Assembly: GCA_950022655.1 (NCBI GenBank)
Contig: OX465582.1
Span: 94,502,704 to 94,566,703 of the forward strand
Length of the DNA stretch: 64,000 nucleotides
Direction: 5' to 3'
Source: Alentia gelatinosa
Lineage: Eukaryota > Annelida > Polychaeta > Phyllodocida > Polynoidae
Below, in pieces: positions 44,259 through 55,986 of the stretch; the first letter of the stretch is position 1; the number at the start of each line of letters is the position of its first letter. A model generated the notes under the pieces. It saw nothing but the letters and a program-made list of their open reading frames with translations. It did not search any database and was not told where the DNA came from. The translations under genes and the position numbers were made by a program.

Positions 44259-44345
44259 TGGATCATCTACTGCTGGTTAGCATGTTTATCTGGATAGCCA
44301 TACCCAGTATTAACATGGCTCCACCGACAAAACGCCAACAAGCCG
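44258..44345 (+). CDS. Signal-peptide exon of a secreted His/Met/Cys-repeat protein
   Basis: ATG (G at -3, G at +4) opens 29 codons: MDHLLLVSMFIWIAIPSINM, then APPTKRQQA. This is a short polar start, a hydrophobic stretch and small residues before a likely cleavage near NMA, followed by a basic segment. It reads into a donor, CCG then GTAAGC, leaving phase 1 with base G. The only acceptor I find that matches in phase and sense is at 56741, where G plus GG makes Gly and yields AGPCVGMDCMHG. That restores the GPC lead of the repeat seen twice more in that exon. The joining is inference; further phase 1-1 exons could lie in the 12.4-kb intron. With this exon alone the protein would be 381 residues. 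Confidence 0.6.
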
Positions 44346-44364
44346 GTAAGCACTTTGTATCCAT

Positions 44365-44662
44365 CATGTTATATGTCAGCCCTGTCATTTCCCCCCATAG
44401 ACTTAACATTGGGAACTCGTAAGTATCCCACGCCCATTGAGTATGTAGGAATAATACTCAATGGGGAATTATATCACAAAGGTTAGCCGATTACTCAAGG
44501 TGAAGGGTGAGATAGATTCAGAAAAGTTTTAGAGTTTAAGGTCAGAGCTCGATCCCATCTCGTTTGAATCGCTACATGAATCGTATGAATTAACTACGCA
44601 ATTCGAACTCGATACGAGCTCTGACCGTACACTTTCATAGGTTTCCCCTATGTGATCCCATA
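44365..44662. mobile_element. Palindromic modular element, TTTATCTCACCC subfamily, copy 3
   Basis: The core contains CCATAGACTTAACATTGGGA and ends AAGGGTGAGATAG. The hairpin at 44518-44660 has AAGGTCAGAGCTCGATCC and GATACGAGCTCTGACCGT. It lies 20 bp into the long intron. Confidence 0.65.
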
Positions 44663-45416
44663 TTCTGGTGGATCTGCTACGGGATAAACACAACTAACAT
44701 CTCAATGCGCCTCTAACATAGTTCTTTAATGTATCACTTAGAATCTTTCAATTGAAAAAAAAGTTCAATGGATTACACTCAATGGAACACTCATTTGTAT
44801 CTGATGTCATGTAGCAATGAAGGAAAATGGACTATGGACCTATGAAATGGTGATGTCACCACCTTTCTAATGACTATCGGACTGAAAACTGCGACCCAGT
44901 AGCTTACGAAGCTACTATCACGATTTGACAACTATTATTTGTAAAAAGTGACAGTTTGTCACGTTTTCTTCTCTTGAAGTTAGAAATGTATGGATGATTA
45001 TGGGTGTACCAACATACTGTAAGGTCACTCACACCGGCGCAAGCTGAAGATCTTGCAGTGTAAATACGCTAATAAAAAAAAATTAATAAAAAAAAAATTG
45101 TGGAGGAAGCTTGTAATTTTTTTAATGTCATGTATTCTCTCACTGTCAGAGCCGTACTATCTATTTCAAAGGACTTCTTTATATTTATATCCTTACAGAC
45201 ACAATTAGACTTACATAAAGTCAGCACTTTCAGATATTAGAGTATTTTAAGTTGGCATAAAAGGGGAAGATGTTATCGATATGTCAAGATTCTTCTGCGA
45301 GGCACCAGACTGCTTTTAAGATGTCATTGGTTCATCTTTGAAAATTATATCTTGGGCGGGAAATCATTACACGCAACATATGTGTGATTGACACGCAATA
45401 TAAGGTGAAAATATGA
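44663..45416. other. No recognised feature (intronic)
   Basis: AT-rich sequence with an A-rich stretch at 45070-45090. Confidence 0.45.
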
Positions 45417-45420
45417 TTAA

Positions 45421-45743
45421 AGGTATATCGTACAATTCACAGTGGCGCCACCTGGTGATTCTTAGATATCGTCAATTATTAGTCGAAAGATGGTTTCTTG
45501 TGATTCATCTTAATGCCAAATGAGTAAATGTACGTATTTTTTCGGTTTATTCAATCCCAATATGTAATTATACCGGAATATTAGGAAATGTCCTCACTGT
45601 GGACGAAACGGTTCCTGTTCGAGGTCAGTCTTCAATTTCATACTGCCTGACGCCATAGGCGGAAGGCAGTATGAAATCGAAGACTGACCGAGAACAAGTA
45701 GCGTTTGGTCCACAGTGAAGACGTTTGCTTATTATTATATACC
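45421..45743. mobile_element. TTAA-flanked MITE carrying a long hairpin
   Basis: TTAA at 45417-45420 and 45744-45747; ends AGGTATATCG and TTATATACC. The left part is the CACAGTGGCGCCACCTGGTG terminus of the 1484-1832 family. The interior is a hairpin (45596-45730: TCACTGTGGACGAAACGGTT, GAGGTCAGTCTTCAATTTCA and their inverses). Confidence 0.7.
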
Positions 45744-46100
45744 TTAAATTGATGAAAAATATATATAATAATAAGAATATAATGAAATTAATGAATTGTG
45801 ACAGAAGGTAAGGTCATGCCTTAAATTGGTACAAAATGAGAAGACCATTGTGTATTAGGAAGGTTTTATTGATGTAGAATTGCACGATAAATGGCTCACG
45901 ATTCAGCAGTACATCATCAGTTAAGAAAATATGATCACTGCATATGAAATAAACATGCATACTATCGACTGGAAACTGGCCAATATCTAGGAATAGAAGT
46001 GATTGAAAAATATTGCCCTCCAGGGAATTTTAAAGAGGACATATTAACTGCAACTTCCATATTAGATATATATTAATTCTGCAAATAAGATATATAGAAT

Positions 46101-46350
46101 TTATTATCCATGGTATACAAAGTAGTCATCGGAGTTAGTAAACTACTAACCATTATTTTTAAACCGTCAGAAACCATACCCATGATATACGGCTTCAAAA
46201 CTATGATATACAGGAGAAGCCCATTCCTACAATGTAGCAAAAAAGTAAGCCATTCGAGGTTGATGTCGTTATACACTCGCTCTCTATTACGACGGGTCAA
46301 CCTCTTGTGATTTACCACCGCCTATCTACAAAATCATTGATTATTCACCA
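46101..46350 (+). mobile_element. Palindromic modular element, TTATTATCCATC subfamily, internally deleted
   Basis: TTATTATCCATGGTATACAA to AATCATTGATTATTCACC. It keeps both ends and part of the hairpin (GAGGTTGATGTCGTTATACA) but lacks about 150 bp of the core. Confidence 0.65.
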
Positions 46351-46388
46351 TGTATATATATACATCACTTCTGGTGTGGCCTTAGATT

Positions 46389-46722
46389 TGAGACTTTCCC
46401 AAGTCTTAAATTATGAACAGTCATTAAATGAATGAGGAAAATCAGAATAAACTACATTATAATATGTATCCTTGCCTGACTGGCCCATAAATCTGTATCC
46501 CTGCAAGCAGGGGCAATGAAGGTGGAGGGGTAGACTGGCTCCAGTCCTTGCATCCTATGGCTACCCTCCTCGTTGGGATTCATGGGCCAGACAGAGAAGG
46601 ATACATACTAAAATGAACTTTATTCTGATTGGGATTAGTCATTTAAAGAATGTTCATAATCAAAGACTTGAGCAAGTCCAGAGGAGGGGGAACCATAGGA
46701 TGCAGGGACTGGAGCCAGTCTA
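46389..46722 (+). mobile_element. 9-bp-TSD family MITE with a second copy nested inside
   Basis: The outer copy runs from GAGACTTTCCCAAGTC to GGACTGGAGCCAGTCTA. The inner copy (46527-46680) is inverted, starts TAGACTGGCTCCAGTCC and ends GACTTGAGCAAGTCCA. It is flanked by GTGGAGGGG and GAGGAGGGG (8 of 9 match). One family member has jumped into another. Confidence 0.8.
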
Positions 46723-46922
46723 GCGTGCACTGTACAGGCACCCGCCACTCTTGTAAAGATGGCGCTACAATATCTCCTCATGGGTACAGTATTTATATAA
46801 GAATGGCACCTTTAGATATTTCATAGGAACCCGTCACTAGCCAATATAAATAAGAATGACTCTGATCCCATTATAAGGAAATTCACTATTTTCCCAAAAA
46901 AATTGACGTTTTCTAAGAATCA

Positions 46923-47219
46923 GGGGGCCTTTGGATAAACTACGAACGACAAGAAAGTATCCAATTGTCTTAGGGGTCATAGTGTTGTATAAAATAATGT
47001 GCTGTAACCATAAGATGTTTTGATCAAAAGAGTAACCTAAAGGTCTTGTATATACAAATACGTTAATTTCCAAAATATCTTCTTATTTGTCATACAACAC
47101 TGAATTGAAAAAAATCGTCCAACATGTCGTTTATCTTTGGAGTTGTCATATACAACACTATGTCCCAAAAGACAAGTCTAAGACATATTTTTAAGTTCGT
47201 AGTTTATTCAACGGCCCCC
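46923..47219. mobile_element. MITE with GGGGGCC...AAACTACGAAC ends
   Basis: GGGGGCCTTTGGATAAACTA with CGAAC pairs with GTTCG and TAGTTTATTCAACGGCCCCC. A second inner pair is GTGTTGTATAAAA / CATATACAACACTATG. A solo end is at 53818-53850. Confidence 0.8.
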
Positions 47220-47700
47220 AAGCTAGTATTGAAATATCAAGTGCGACGCCAACGTTCTCCTTTATATAACTACTGCTTGTTAATTCCAGGAAAGTGATGC
47301 CATCGTTAATTTTAGTTTATTAAAAGTACATTATAACTCATGTTATGTAGAATTACAAATTATGATTTACCTAACATGAAGAGAGTCGTGTACGAACTTC
47401 CCAATGCCTAGTCATTAAACAGCATTGCCTGATTGTTCTCTGGACCAATTGTTCCATACTTAATAGGCTTTGATGTAAGTTGAATTAGAAGGATCGTAAA
47501 TACTATTTAGCTATAACTATCCATCTCCATAAACCACACAGCATTCGACGTTTACAATGTGGCCTGCGAGAATATCGACAATGGGCGACATTTGCTCCGC
47601 TCAGTACACACACATACATGGCTGCCTTGACTTTATTCCAAGGTACTCTTAATTGAAACAATACTTCTTCATCATGATAAATCTTAGGAAAGTATTAGGA
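47220..47700. other. No recognised feature (intronic)
   Basis: Nothing supportable. Confidence 0.45.
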
Positions 47701-47702
47701 GG

Positions 47703-48150
47703 AAACTCACGAGATGAAGATAACTTGGTCTGTACTCCACCGAGTTTGACCGCGGAATAATTGACGAAGCAAAGCTGAGTGGATTACATAGCGGTCAAAT
47801 GAGGTGGAGTGTGGGGCAAGTCGTCTTCGTCGAATGGGTTTCCGATTTTAGCTCTTATCTCTGATTTTATCTTTCTCCCATATAATATTATTGATTAATA
47901 AAATATGTGTAGTTTAGACAGGTAGAACTAAAAAACTTCCCAAATTTGGTTATATTCATTGGCTTTTATTGAACCGTATTTCACAACGTTTCGGCGGTAT
48001 TTAAAGTAGCTTTTGTCAAGTATCAATTAATAAAATAAACTACCTAAATAGCCATTGAGTATCGGATACACTACTTTCATGGCCCTGCAGTATGAGTTCC
48101 TAACGTTAAGCCTATGGAGAAAAATACCGGGGTGAGATAAATACTCATAT
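47703..48150. mobile_element. Palindromic modular element, TTTATCTCACCCC subfamily, interrupted
   Basis: Hairpin 47703-47868 (ACTCACGAGATGAAGATAAC with inverse GTCTTCGTCGAATGGGTTTC), homologous to 43218-43375. The core end, with GAGTTCCTAACGTTAAGCCT and CGGGGTGAGATAAATAC, is at 48090-48147. About 150 bp of foreign sequence with ACCGCCGAAACGTTG (minus strand, about 47985-48000) splits the two. Confidence 0.6.
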
Positions 48151-48495
48151 CTATCATCATATCAGTATTGCAAGTGCCCAGAACAGAGGAGAGTAACTTT
48201 GTATCACCTAATTGTCTATAAGAATTCAATAATGAGACACACAATACTGATTTCCGAGGCCTAGAAGTGACTGGGGGTATCGTAGAACAAACACCAAGGT
48301 ATACGAAACATGTGGTTCATACCTAGTTCCTGTCCATTTCATATTATCTCATACATTTTACCTAGGGACAAATGAAGCATTTTGTGACTTCCAGAATCTT
48401 AAAAATGATCCATGAATCACAGAATGGTGCCATTCGTTAAGGGATTAACTATTTCCCAATCACTACACAATCGCGCGGTGAGGTATACACATTTA

Positions 48496-48857
48496 TAAAT
48501 ACACGATATTGACTGGTTTCAGATACCAGCTGTCGTATAATCTGAGGAATTGAAGCATGGGTGTATGATACTTGTATACCCGAGCGCAAGGGAATGTATT
48601 GCACAGAGGCAACTCCAATTAGTATACAACCGCTTGTATCTGAAACCAGTCTATATCATATTTATTATCCACCTTTTCCTGACAAGTGGGGTACTGATAT
48701 TAGTTCATTTAGGTATGCATTACTTTTTATCCGCACTATTTTTCCATATATTTGCGCCGGCTTTTGCAACTTGGAGCATACACCATATCTGTATGTTCCG
48801 AGTATGTAGATACACCCTGCCCTTATGTTTTCCATGGACACTAAAGATGGATAATTA
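48496..48857 (-). mobile_element. Palindromic modular element, TTATTATCCACC subfamily, copy 3
   Basis: Hairpin GATATTGACTGGTTTCAGAT to GAAACCAGTCTATATCATAT, then a core from TTTATTATCCACC to AGATGGATAATTAAAG. Confidence 0.7.
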
Positions 48858-49184
48858 AAGAAAAAATCCCATTAGAGGTACAGACTAGCTAAAAATAGAA
48901 GTCTCTGGGCTCTGCAAAACCCTCACAGTATGTATGTTTTGATCCTACCTAAACGTATATTCACATATGACTTTCAGAAGTGTGACTATTATCAGCTATC
49001 AATGGAATGACAATAATGGTCATGAAAGAAAGTCTATCATAATTTTTTTAGTCAAAATATTAAGCCACAATGTTGGCTGAAAAGGCAAACTATCTACCCA
49101 TATATCGGTCAGCGAAAGGACTCTAATGGAAAGCCCCCAACCCCTATGGGGCGCCGTTTGTAACAGTATCATTCAATATATGTT

Positions 49185-49310
49185 TTGTTCATTTCGTTCA
49201 TGAAATACACGCTATTATAAAGAAATCTCATTTCGTATAAGAAATAAACTCTCATTTCGTGGACGAAACATTTGTCAGTATATATCTTTATTTCGTCTAC
49301 GAAATGAAAA
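49185..49310. repeat. Cluster of ATTTCGT...ACGAAAT words
   Basis: ATTTCGTTCATGAAAT, ATTTCGTATAAGAAAT, ATTTCGTGGACGAAAC and ATTTCGTCTACGAAATG occur within 120 bp: four small near-palindromes with variable centres. Confidence 0.7.
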
Positions 49311-49325
49311 AATATGTATTTATAT

Positions 49326-49635
49326 AGAATGTCCTGACCATGCTGTACAAGCTACAAACCGAGATTATTATTTACTGTTCCGTACGAACCGTAAATCATT
49401 ATCAAGTTTTGTGGCTTGTATGAGCATGGTGTGTCATTTTATATTTACATGTACTATATACCCGAAATTAATAAACATAAATGATTTGATTTGGCCTAAC
49501 AACAAATATTTTAGTCAACGCATAGGGAACAGTATTCCGTATTTTGCCTTTCGGGACACTGTTCTGCTTGGTATTTTGACGTTATATGGCGAAACGGTAC
49601 GTATTTATAATATATACGGCATCGGTATATAGTAA
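49326..49635 (+). mobile_element. CTGACCATGCTGTACAAG subfamily, copy 2
   Basis: Hairpin arms CCTGACCATGCTGTACAAGC and GCTTGTATGAGCATGGTG. The tail ends ATATGGCGAAACGGTACGTA then ATATACGGC and GGTATATAGTAA. Confidence 0.7.
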
Positions 49636-50039
49636 TGATAGAAGTTACAGATGGCGCACCATAAACCCCTGGGGCAAATTCCGTCGGGCCAAAGGTTCAG
49701 CGGCGAAAGTGTCCCGTGGGGTTGATCCTAAACCGCCCGCAGCCACACTTTCACAATGAAAAACCTAACTGTGGCCCAGACCAAGGTGATGCGATTGTTC
49801 CAAGGTTATACAAAAACATGGATGCGATTTATGTTATCTGTTGGCGGTTTACAGATGTTATGACACTGTGATATTGATGGAATGCACTAGTGTGGCGCAT
49901 GAAATATTACTGCGACTAAATCTGATGATGCATAATGGAGCCATACATATTGAATCCACAAGACAGCGACATCTACTGCAGATGCCCACCTATCCGATCA
50001 ACGATTATAATCAGGAACAATAATGTTGATTATTAAAGC

Positions 50040-50285
50040 CTATCGTCCCGACCATTGTGCCCAATCACACCTTTGCCCGACGAATCCGTCGGGTCGGTCA
50101 GGGTCGGGTCGCTGTACACACTTCACAGACCCGATTATAATTTGGTCGGGCATTACTATAACATGGGGGTAATGACCGACTCTGTCCGACCTTAATCGTG
50201 TCGCTGTACGCACTTCACCGACTGTTCCCGATTCTGAGCAGGCCATTTGAATAGCGGTGCTACCTATCTCCAAGTCCGATTTACA
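50040..50285. mobile_element. MITE-like repeat with CGGGCAAAGGTGTGAT / GCTATTCAAATGGCC ends
   Basis: It contains CCCGACGAATCCGTCGGGTC, GTCGCTGTAC twice and ends CAGGCCATTTGAATAGC. The inverse copy is at 51625-51815, with a further partial at 51910-52050. Confidence 0.6.
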
Positions 50286-50549
50286 AGTGCCTTATATCGA
50301 CTTATAAGGGAGACAGAGGCGATGATAAATCTGAAAACCGTTTCCTGATATCTTAATTAGATCCTAAGTTGTCAAACTTTGAATTTTCTTCTAGGAATCC
50401 ACACCAGCGGCCCTGGCTCACCCTGGCTCGGCTGAGGGTATAAGACAGCGAGATTATTGTTCCCGATTATAATCGTTAATCGGATCGGGAAGAATCTCTG
50501 TTCGATGTCTCTGACTTATGGGCTTAATTAGAGGAAGATTCCTACCTCT

Positions 50550-51110
50550 CAAAGGTACTGGAGTGTGAAATATAGAATTCCCATGGATGATTTAGACAGG
50601 TGGGAGATATTTTTCCGAAATACTTTCTGGTCAGCGAGGGAAACCAAAGATCAATCCCTTCAGTGTGGGATTATACACAACATGGTATACACAAACTGGT
50701 ATCTGGCCAAAGGCAAGGTAGTGGTTGTTCCAAAATGTGATTACTGTGAATAAGAGGACATGACAAAACACTTTTTCCTAAATTGTATAGAATCTCGGAA
50801 ATTATTGATATCAATACAGACCTGGTTGAAAAATAATTAATGTAATTACCATCTTGATCTATCCAACAAATATGTTCTACTAGGGGCACATGAAACTGAC
50901 TGGGAAGCCAAGATGTACAGCTTTAAATGTATCAGTGTCAAAATCTATAATACCATCAGAGACTTTTCCACCAAAATAAGCTAAGCTTATGTGAATGGAG
51001 CATAGAGTTCAAGATGAATCTTGGTACGGAAAGGTATTTATATATATGGCCTCGAAAGTGAGCCAAACAAGTTCAGGAAAGGGAATAAAATTTACAATAA
51101 CTGCTAGCGG
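50550..51110 (+). pseudogene. Non-LTR retrotransposon ORF2 C-terminal fragment, broken
   Basis: In one frame the 50574-50753 stretch reads WEIFFRNTFWSARETKDQSL, then IIHNMVYTNWYLAKGKV and CDYCE, followed by a stop and, still in frame, EDMTKHFFLNCIESRKLL. This is the typical post-RT region of L1-like elements with a C-x-x-C...H...C zinc-finger-like motif. After another break, a second frame continues with NKYVLLGAHETDWEAKMYSF and IYNTI. At least one in-frame stop and one frameshift make it a dead fragment. It lies in the long intron of the His/Met/Cys gene. Confidence 0.65.
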
Positions 51111-51600
51111 TATTACCGGGAAAAAAAGAAAATAGCCGATGACCCCTTTTTCCCCCCGTGTTATCAGAGTTGAGTACATTCTTTATTCATTGTGTATCTT
51201 ATTTCATCAAATGGGTGGCAACAAAACAATTAAGAAAGGGCAAGGTAATAAGTAGGGATCGATCTATAATGCTTATATTGTATGATACTTAAAGGTAGAA
51301 ATGGAAATATGTCCAAATGTCAACAACGGTGAATCACAGTGTCAATAAAATTGAGGGAGGAGCAATGTCTTTTTACGAAAAGGTTGAATGCATCAAATGT
51401 TTTCCATCCTATCAACAGATAGTCTTCATGTATGTCATGTTAGTGCAAGAACTATGCCATGTTAGTCCAATTTAAAATGTCCTTTGTTTATCACAAAAAA
51501 GGCAGTCAATTTTGAAAGATGTTCACGAGCATCTTGATATAATTGAATAAACTGCTTCAAATACAGAAAGATTAAAAAAAAATCAGTGTATAGTGTAGCT
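51111..51600. other. No recognised feature (intronic)
   Basis: Nothing supportable apart from possible 3' sequence of the preceding retroelement fragment. Confidence 0.4.
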
Positions 51601-51624
51601 TAGATGTAGGACGTGGGGATACAG

Positions 51625-52055
51625 ACCATCGCTATTCAAATGGCCAACTCAGAATCGGCAACAGTCGGTGAAGTGCTTACAGCGACAATCTAAAGGTCGG
51701 GCAGAGTTGGTCATTACCCCCATGCTAGTAATGGCCGATCGAATTTCAATTCTGGGAAGTGGGTACAGCGACATAAAGCTCTCCGATTCTGTCCGACCCG
51801 ACGAATCTGTCGAGCAAAGATGTGATCAGGAAGATGTCATAAAGGCTTTATAAATCAGTGGTTAATACTTGTATATCTAGCAGACAGATACACGTTAATG
51901 CAAATGAAGTAGCCTTCAGAGAATCGGGAAGAGTCATTAATACCCGATCAAATTTTAATCAAGTCTGTGAAGTGGGTACAGCGACATAAATTTCCCCGAT
52001 TCTGACCGACCCAACGGATCTGTCGGGCAAAGGTGTGATCGGGAACAATTGACAT
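51625..52055. mobile_element. Two adjacent copies of the GTACAGCGAC repeat family
   Basis: The first copy starts GCTATTCAAATGGCCAACTC, has GGGTACAGCGACATAAAG and ends near GAGCAAAGATGTGATC. The second (51910-52050) repeats GAAGTGGGTACAGCGACATA and GTCGGGCAAAGGTGTGATCG. Confidence 0.6.
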
Positions 52056-52435
52056 GTCACTGTCTAATTATATCACAGTCGCCTGCCATTTTCTGGTGCA
52101 TTATGGGTAACAGTCACCATTTTAACGCTAGTTTATTCGCTAAAGGGCGTTGCGAAATCTGTTATATTTGTTCAAAGAAACTATCTAATGCGTATTCGTC
52201 TATCTTTATAAAGGTTGGTATTCCTTTATGATATATTTCCATACATTTCAAATGATAAGTTATTTGAGAAATCTCATGATGCAGAGAGGTTGTACTGGTT
52301 TTTCTTGCCACTGCAATTAAGCAGGGAACCACGTTGCTCTCGGTGGGCGTTACCTGTCCCATTGCTGGGGCAGGGAACCAGTGTACATCTCGAGGCACAG
52401 GATGAAACACTGGCGATAGAAGAGTAAAGAAGAAA

Positions 52436-53178
52436 CCAACAAGTTTTGGTCAAAGTCATCGTTCTCCACGAGTTTGATGCGTAGTGATATGAATGAGGTG
52501 ACAGCCGAGTGAATATCACATAGCATTCAAACAAGTTGGAGAATGACGACTTTGACCAAAACCAGTTGCTTTCTGTATTCATCTCACCCTAGACTGGCTC
52601 CAGTCGCTGCATCCTATGGCTACCCTACTCGCTGGGATACAGGGACTGGTACAATCGGTAATGGTGTAGGATTTCTGGCGCTGTTTAGCTCCAGCATTCC
52701 CAACACTCTCGATACAGATATCCTGGATACTGGTCAGGATATCTGCTGGGAGATCGATACCCTCTCACTTTGATCTCAATCGGGTCACAGTAGGAGTAGG
52801 CTAAATTTATTGCTATGACAACACAGGCCGCCAGAGAACTGGAGGAGGGATGTGGGGATAGGTATGAGGAGGTATAGGATTACATGGAGTGGCTTGGGGC
52901 CATAAACAGGAGATTTTGTTCATAGTGGACAAGTCTTTGATTCATGGGCCAGTCAGAAAAGGATACTTACATTAATTTTGATTGTGATTAATCATTCAAT
53001 GAATGTTCATAATCAAAGACTTGAGCAAGTCTAATCTCACCCCTGTATACACTAAACGAATAGCCAACAGTCAGGATATGAACCATGGAGAACGGACTTC
53101 AATTCTGGTGGGGGCGTGGAGAACGAGTTCCCAGTGTTAAACCTTACGGGACAATAATACGAGGGGTGCGACAATAGA
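52436..53178. mobile_element. Palindromic element (TTTTGGTCAAAGTC hairpin, TCTCACCCC core) interrupted by a MITE
   Basis: The hairpin 52440-52565 (TTTTGGTCAAAGTCATCGTT and ATGACGACTTTGACCAAAAC) leads to ATCTCACCC at 52581. A MITE occupies 52590-53033. The core resumes with ATCTCACCCCTG and includes GAGTTCCCAGTGTTAAACC and GAGGGGTGCGAC. Confidence 0.65.
52590..53033 (-). mobile_element. 9-bp-TSD family MITE, long form
   Basis: TAGACTGGCTCCAGTCGC to GACTTGAGCAAGTCTA, flanked by ATCTCACCC on both sides: a perfect 9-bp duplication. The inverse of 13633-14085, with the same interior. Confidence 0.85.
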
Positions 53179-53414
53179 GCAGTCTGTGATGTCCTAGTGT
53201 GCACAGGTGTATTTAAAGGGACGATGGGGTGAGTTGGCGTCAGCTGTGGACTGTATGAAAGGCGACTGAGCCATCTGCCCGATCTCACGCCTAACTATTG
53301 AGAATACCCCACCATACTCTACGTACACACACCCACGCACCAGAAACAGCCTGCCAGTGATATGCCGATGTGCTGATGCCACTGATAGATGCCAATTATC
53401 CCCACAGCAACTCT

Positions 53415-53457
53415 CGGGCCAGTTTAATAATTTAGGATCTTATATGGAGACCTTTTA
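53415..53457 (+). repeat. Fragment of GGGGCCC-type MITE
   Basis: GGGCCAGTTTAATAATTTAGG then ATATGGAGACC: the first 40 bp of the family. Confidence 0.5.
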
Positions 53458-53806
53458 TTTTTATCATTCATCTAATACAAAGTGCCCATAGAAAACACAT
53501 AGAGCGTCTGTATGGACATACCCGGCACATACGTATATGTTGTATGCTCCGGGTGGCGCATACGGAAAAATAGTGCGTATGGAAAAATAGTGCATATCTA
53601 AAACGAACTGATATTGACATGCCACTTGTCCAGAAATGGTGGATAATAAATACAATATAGACTGGTTTCAGATACAAGCGGCCGTATGCTCCTCGGAGTT
53701 AACTCTCCGCAATATCCTCGCATACGCTCGGATATTACTATGCGTCAACTCCTCGGAGTATACGGCCGCTTGTATCTGAGACCAGTCAATATTGTATATG
53801 TATGCA
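53458..53806 (+). mobile_element. Palindromic modular element, TTATTATCCACC subfamily, copy 4
   Basis: Core from TTTTTATCATTCATCTAA to GGTGGATAATAAATAC, then hairpin arms GACTGGTTTCAGATACAAGC and GCTTGTATCTGAGACCAGTC with the centre GCATACGCTCGGATATTACT. Very similar to 43499-43818, but its hairpin is complete. Confidence 0.8.
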
Positions 53807-54316
53807 TTACAGAACCAGGGGGCTGTTGAATAAACTACGAACGAGGAAACGATTCTACAATATCAATCGGCTCCCTGGTCTTTACCTACAATCCCACTCC
53901 GATTTGTAACCAAGAAGCATCTTTGAGGAGCTCTATTTCGCTAAAGAGTTATTGCTTTATGGTGAAAACCCTTTGTACCTTCTCTGGTTGAATAATGGCG
54001 TTGTTCCACTATATCATTATAGAATCGATTTACTGTCAAAATATGATCTCTGGTGCTAAAAGGGATTAGACAGCTGACAGAAACACTTTTAAGCGATCGT
54101 CACAGATATATCTGATGACATTTTATGTAAAACATTGCGAAATAACTTGGATATTGATTGATCCCTCAATATGTGTACAGTGCAAAACACCTATTTGTCG
54201 GTTAGAATAAACCAGGTGGAAAAAGCCAGGTATAACCATTTCCAAAACCTGCTTATATGGAAGTCATGAAACAAACATGCATGTTTTTCATTCAAGAAAG
54301 TATTTTTATTGCTTTT

Positions 54317-55271
54317 AAAGGCGTACCGGACGATTTGCCTTAAGAATTAAAACCCATATTATTTTCCTGAAAATTAAACATGATGTGCTCAAAGGTTTGG
54401 AGAATACATGTCTAACTTAAAATCGGGGGTTCACTGTGCTAGATTTTGACTTAGAGATTGATATTGTGATAATATCATTATAGAATATATAAAATTTCCA
54501 TAAATTTGGTTTTCACTTAGTAAAAACCCATGTCATTTTCTTCAAACCTTCAGAGAATGTAGTAGATGTATAGTACTACACATTTCAGTTTTAAAAACCA
54601 TAGGTCACCGTCCTTCTTTTTGAAAGAATTGAAGAAAACCATATATGTTTCCAAATTTTTGACCCCCCCCCCATCCCGCCTAAGTGCGTACGTACTTTAT
54701 GGATAGCCCCATGGCATTTCTCTTTCGTTGAACCCCCAGTCAACATTGTTGTCGCCATTTGAATTCGCCGTCTCGTTCAAAAGCCTATTTGAAGTTGTGG
54801 TTTATCAAAGGCACATTTGACAATCCGGCTTGAAAATTAAAACCCATCTCATATCTGACCTTGCTACCTTTGATCAACTTGCTAGTTTTGATTTAGAAAT
54901 CAACATAGTGATGATATAATAGAATATATATGAATTCAAAAAATTTATTTTCACATAGTAAAACCCATGACATTATCCTAAAATCTTCACAGAATATAGA
55001 AGATGTATTGTACTACACATTCAACTTTTAGAAACTGTCGGTCAACATTCTTTTTTTAGAGAATTGAAGAAAAACTTATTTTTTCAGTACATTTCCTATG
55101 TAAATCAAGCAAATATAGATTGACCTATTTTACCAATTAAAATTGGATAAACTGGACGAAATATTGAATTTTAGCATTCAGAATTAAAATTAGAATGAAT
55201 CAGAAAGAACCAGTTTTGACTGATAGTTAGCAGTATTCAAAATCACCAATTGGCGCCACCATGAATTGTAG
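54317..55271. mobile_element. One or two diverged TTAA-type MITEs
   Basis: TTAA then AGGCGTACCGGACGATT starts at 54317. A second start, AAGGCACATTTGACAATCC, is at 54803. The right end, GGCGCCACCATGAATTGTAG and GATATGC, precedes TTAA at 55270. Interiors share AGAATATAGTAGATGTATAG with 1484-1832. Confidence 0.65.
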
Positions 55272-55274
55272 GAT

Positions 55275-55750
55275 ATGCTTAAAGACAAATGCGGGTAGGT
55301 ATCGGAGTGCCTTGTGTGACCACCCTCAGAACTGATATTTGACACTGGTGCTGCCATCTGGTTTCATGAAAATATTGAAGTTTCCCATAGAGATACCAAT
55401 ACTTAAGCACTTACCATCTTCAGATGGCCTTCCCATAGAAGTTGGCATGGTGACATAGTATTTTTTAGCATCTTTCATTTGTATGTTCCAAACTATCAGA
55501 ATCCAGAAATATTTGATGATAGCAAAAGAACATCAGTGTCATCTAGCCACAAAGTCAGAATATTGCAGTTTCCCATAAACACCGATAGTTAAGCACTCAC
55601 CTTTTTAGATGGCCTTCCCATAGAAGTTAGCATGGTGACATGCCTTTTTTTGCATTTTCTATTGGCTGATATATTAAACTTATATTATCCAGAGTTATTT
55701 TTTTTTAAATCAATAGAATTTAAAAATCACCTAACTACCAGCATTTTTTT
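55275..55750. mobile_element. TTAA-flanked MITE with AGACAAATGC ends, second copy
   Basis: TTAA then AGACAAATGCGGGTAG. Two ~190-bp blocks with GATGGCCTTCCCATAGAAGT, as in 37356-37810 but inverted. The right end CTAACTACCAGCATTT is diverged. It shares its left TTAA with the preceding element. Confidence 0.7.
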
Positions 55751-55986
55751 ATATTTTTTATTTGCACAAAAGTACATTAACGGCCTCTGCCGAAGCAGGT
55801 ATTTTGGCCATTCTAATAACATAAACTGGTATATCTTATAAACAAAGCTCGCCTGAGTACAATATACATAATATATACAAGTGGATGGAAATGATGAAAT
55901 TGAAAGTGAAGGGGAGGAAATTCTGCCACCTTAGAGAATCAGCTAGCAAAGCCCGGAAGCATTCTATCCTCAGTAACAAGATAGTG

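Noticed and set aside
50040..50273. 77-codon minus-strand frame rich in Arg/Asp/Gly
   Set aside because: Falls entirely within a dispersed repeat present in inverse copies at 51625-52055.
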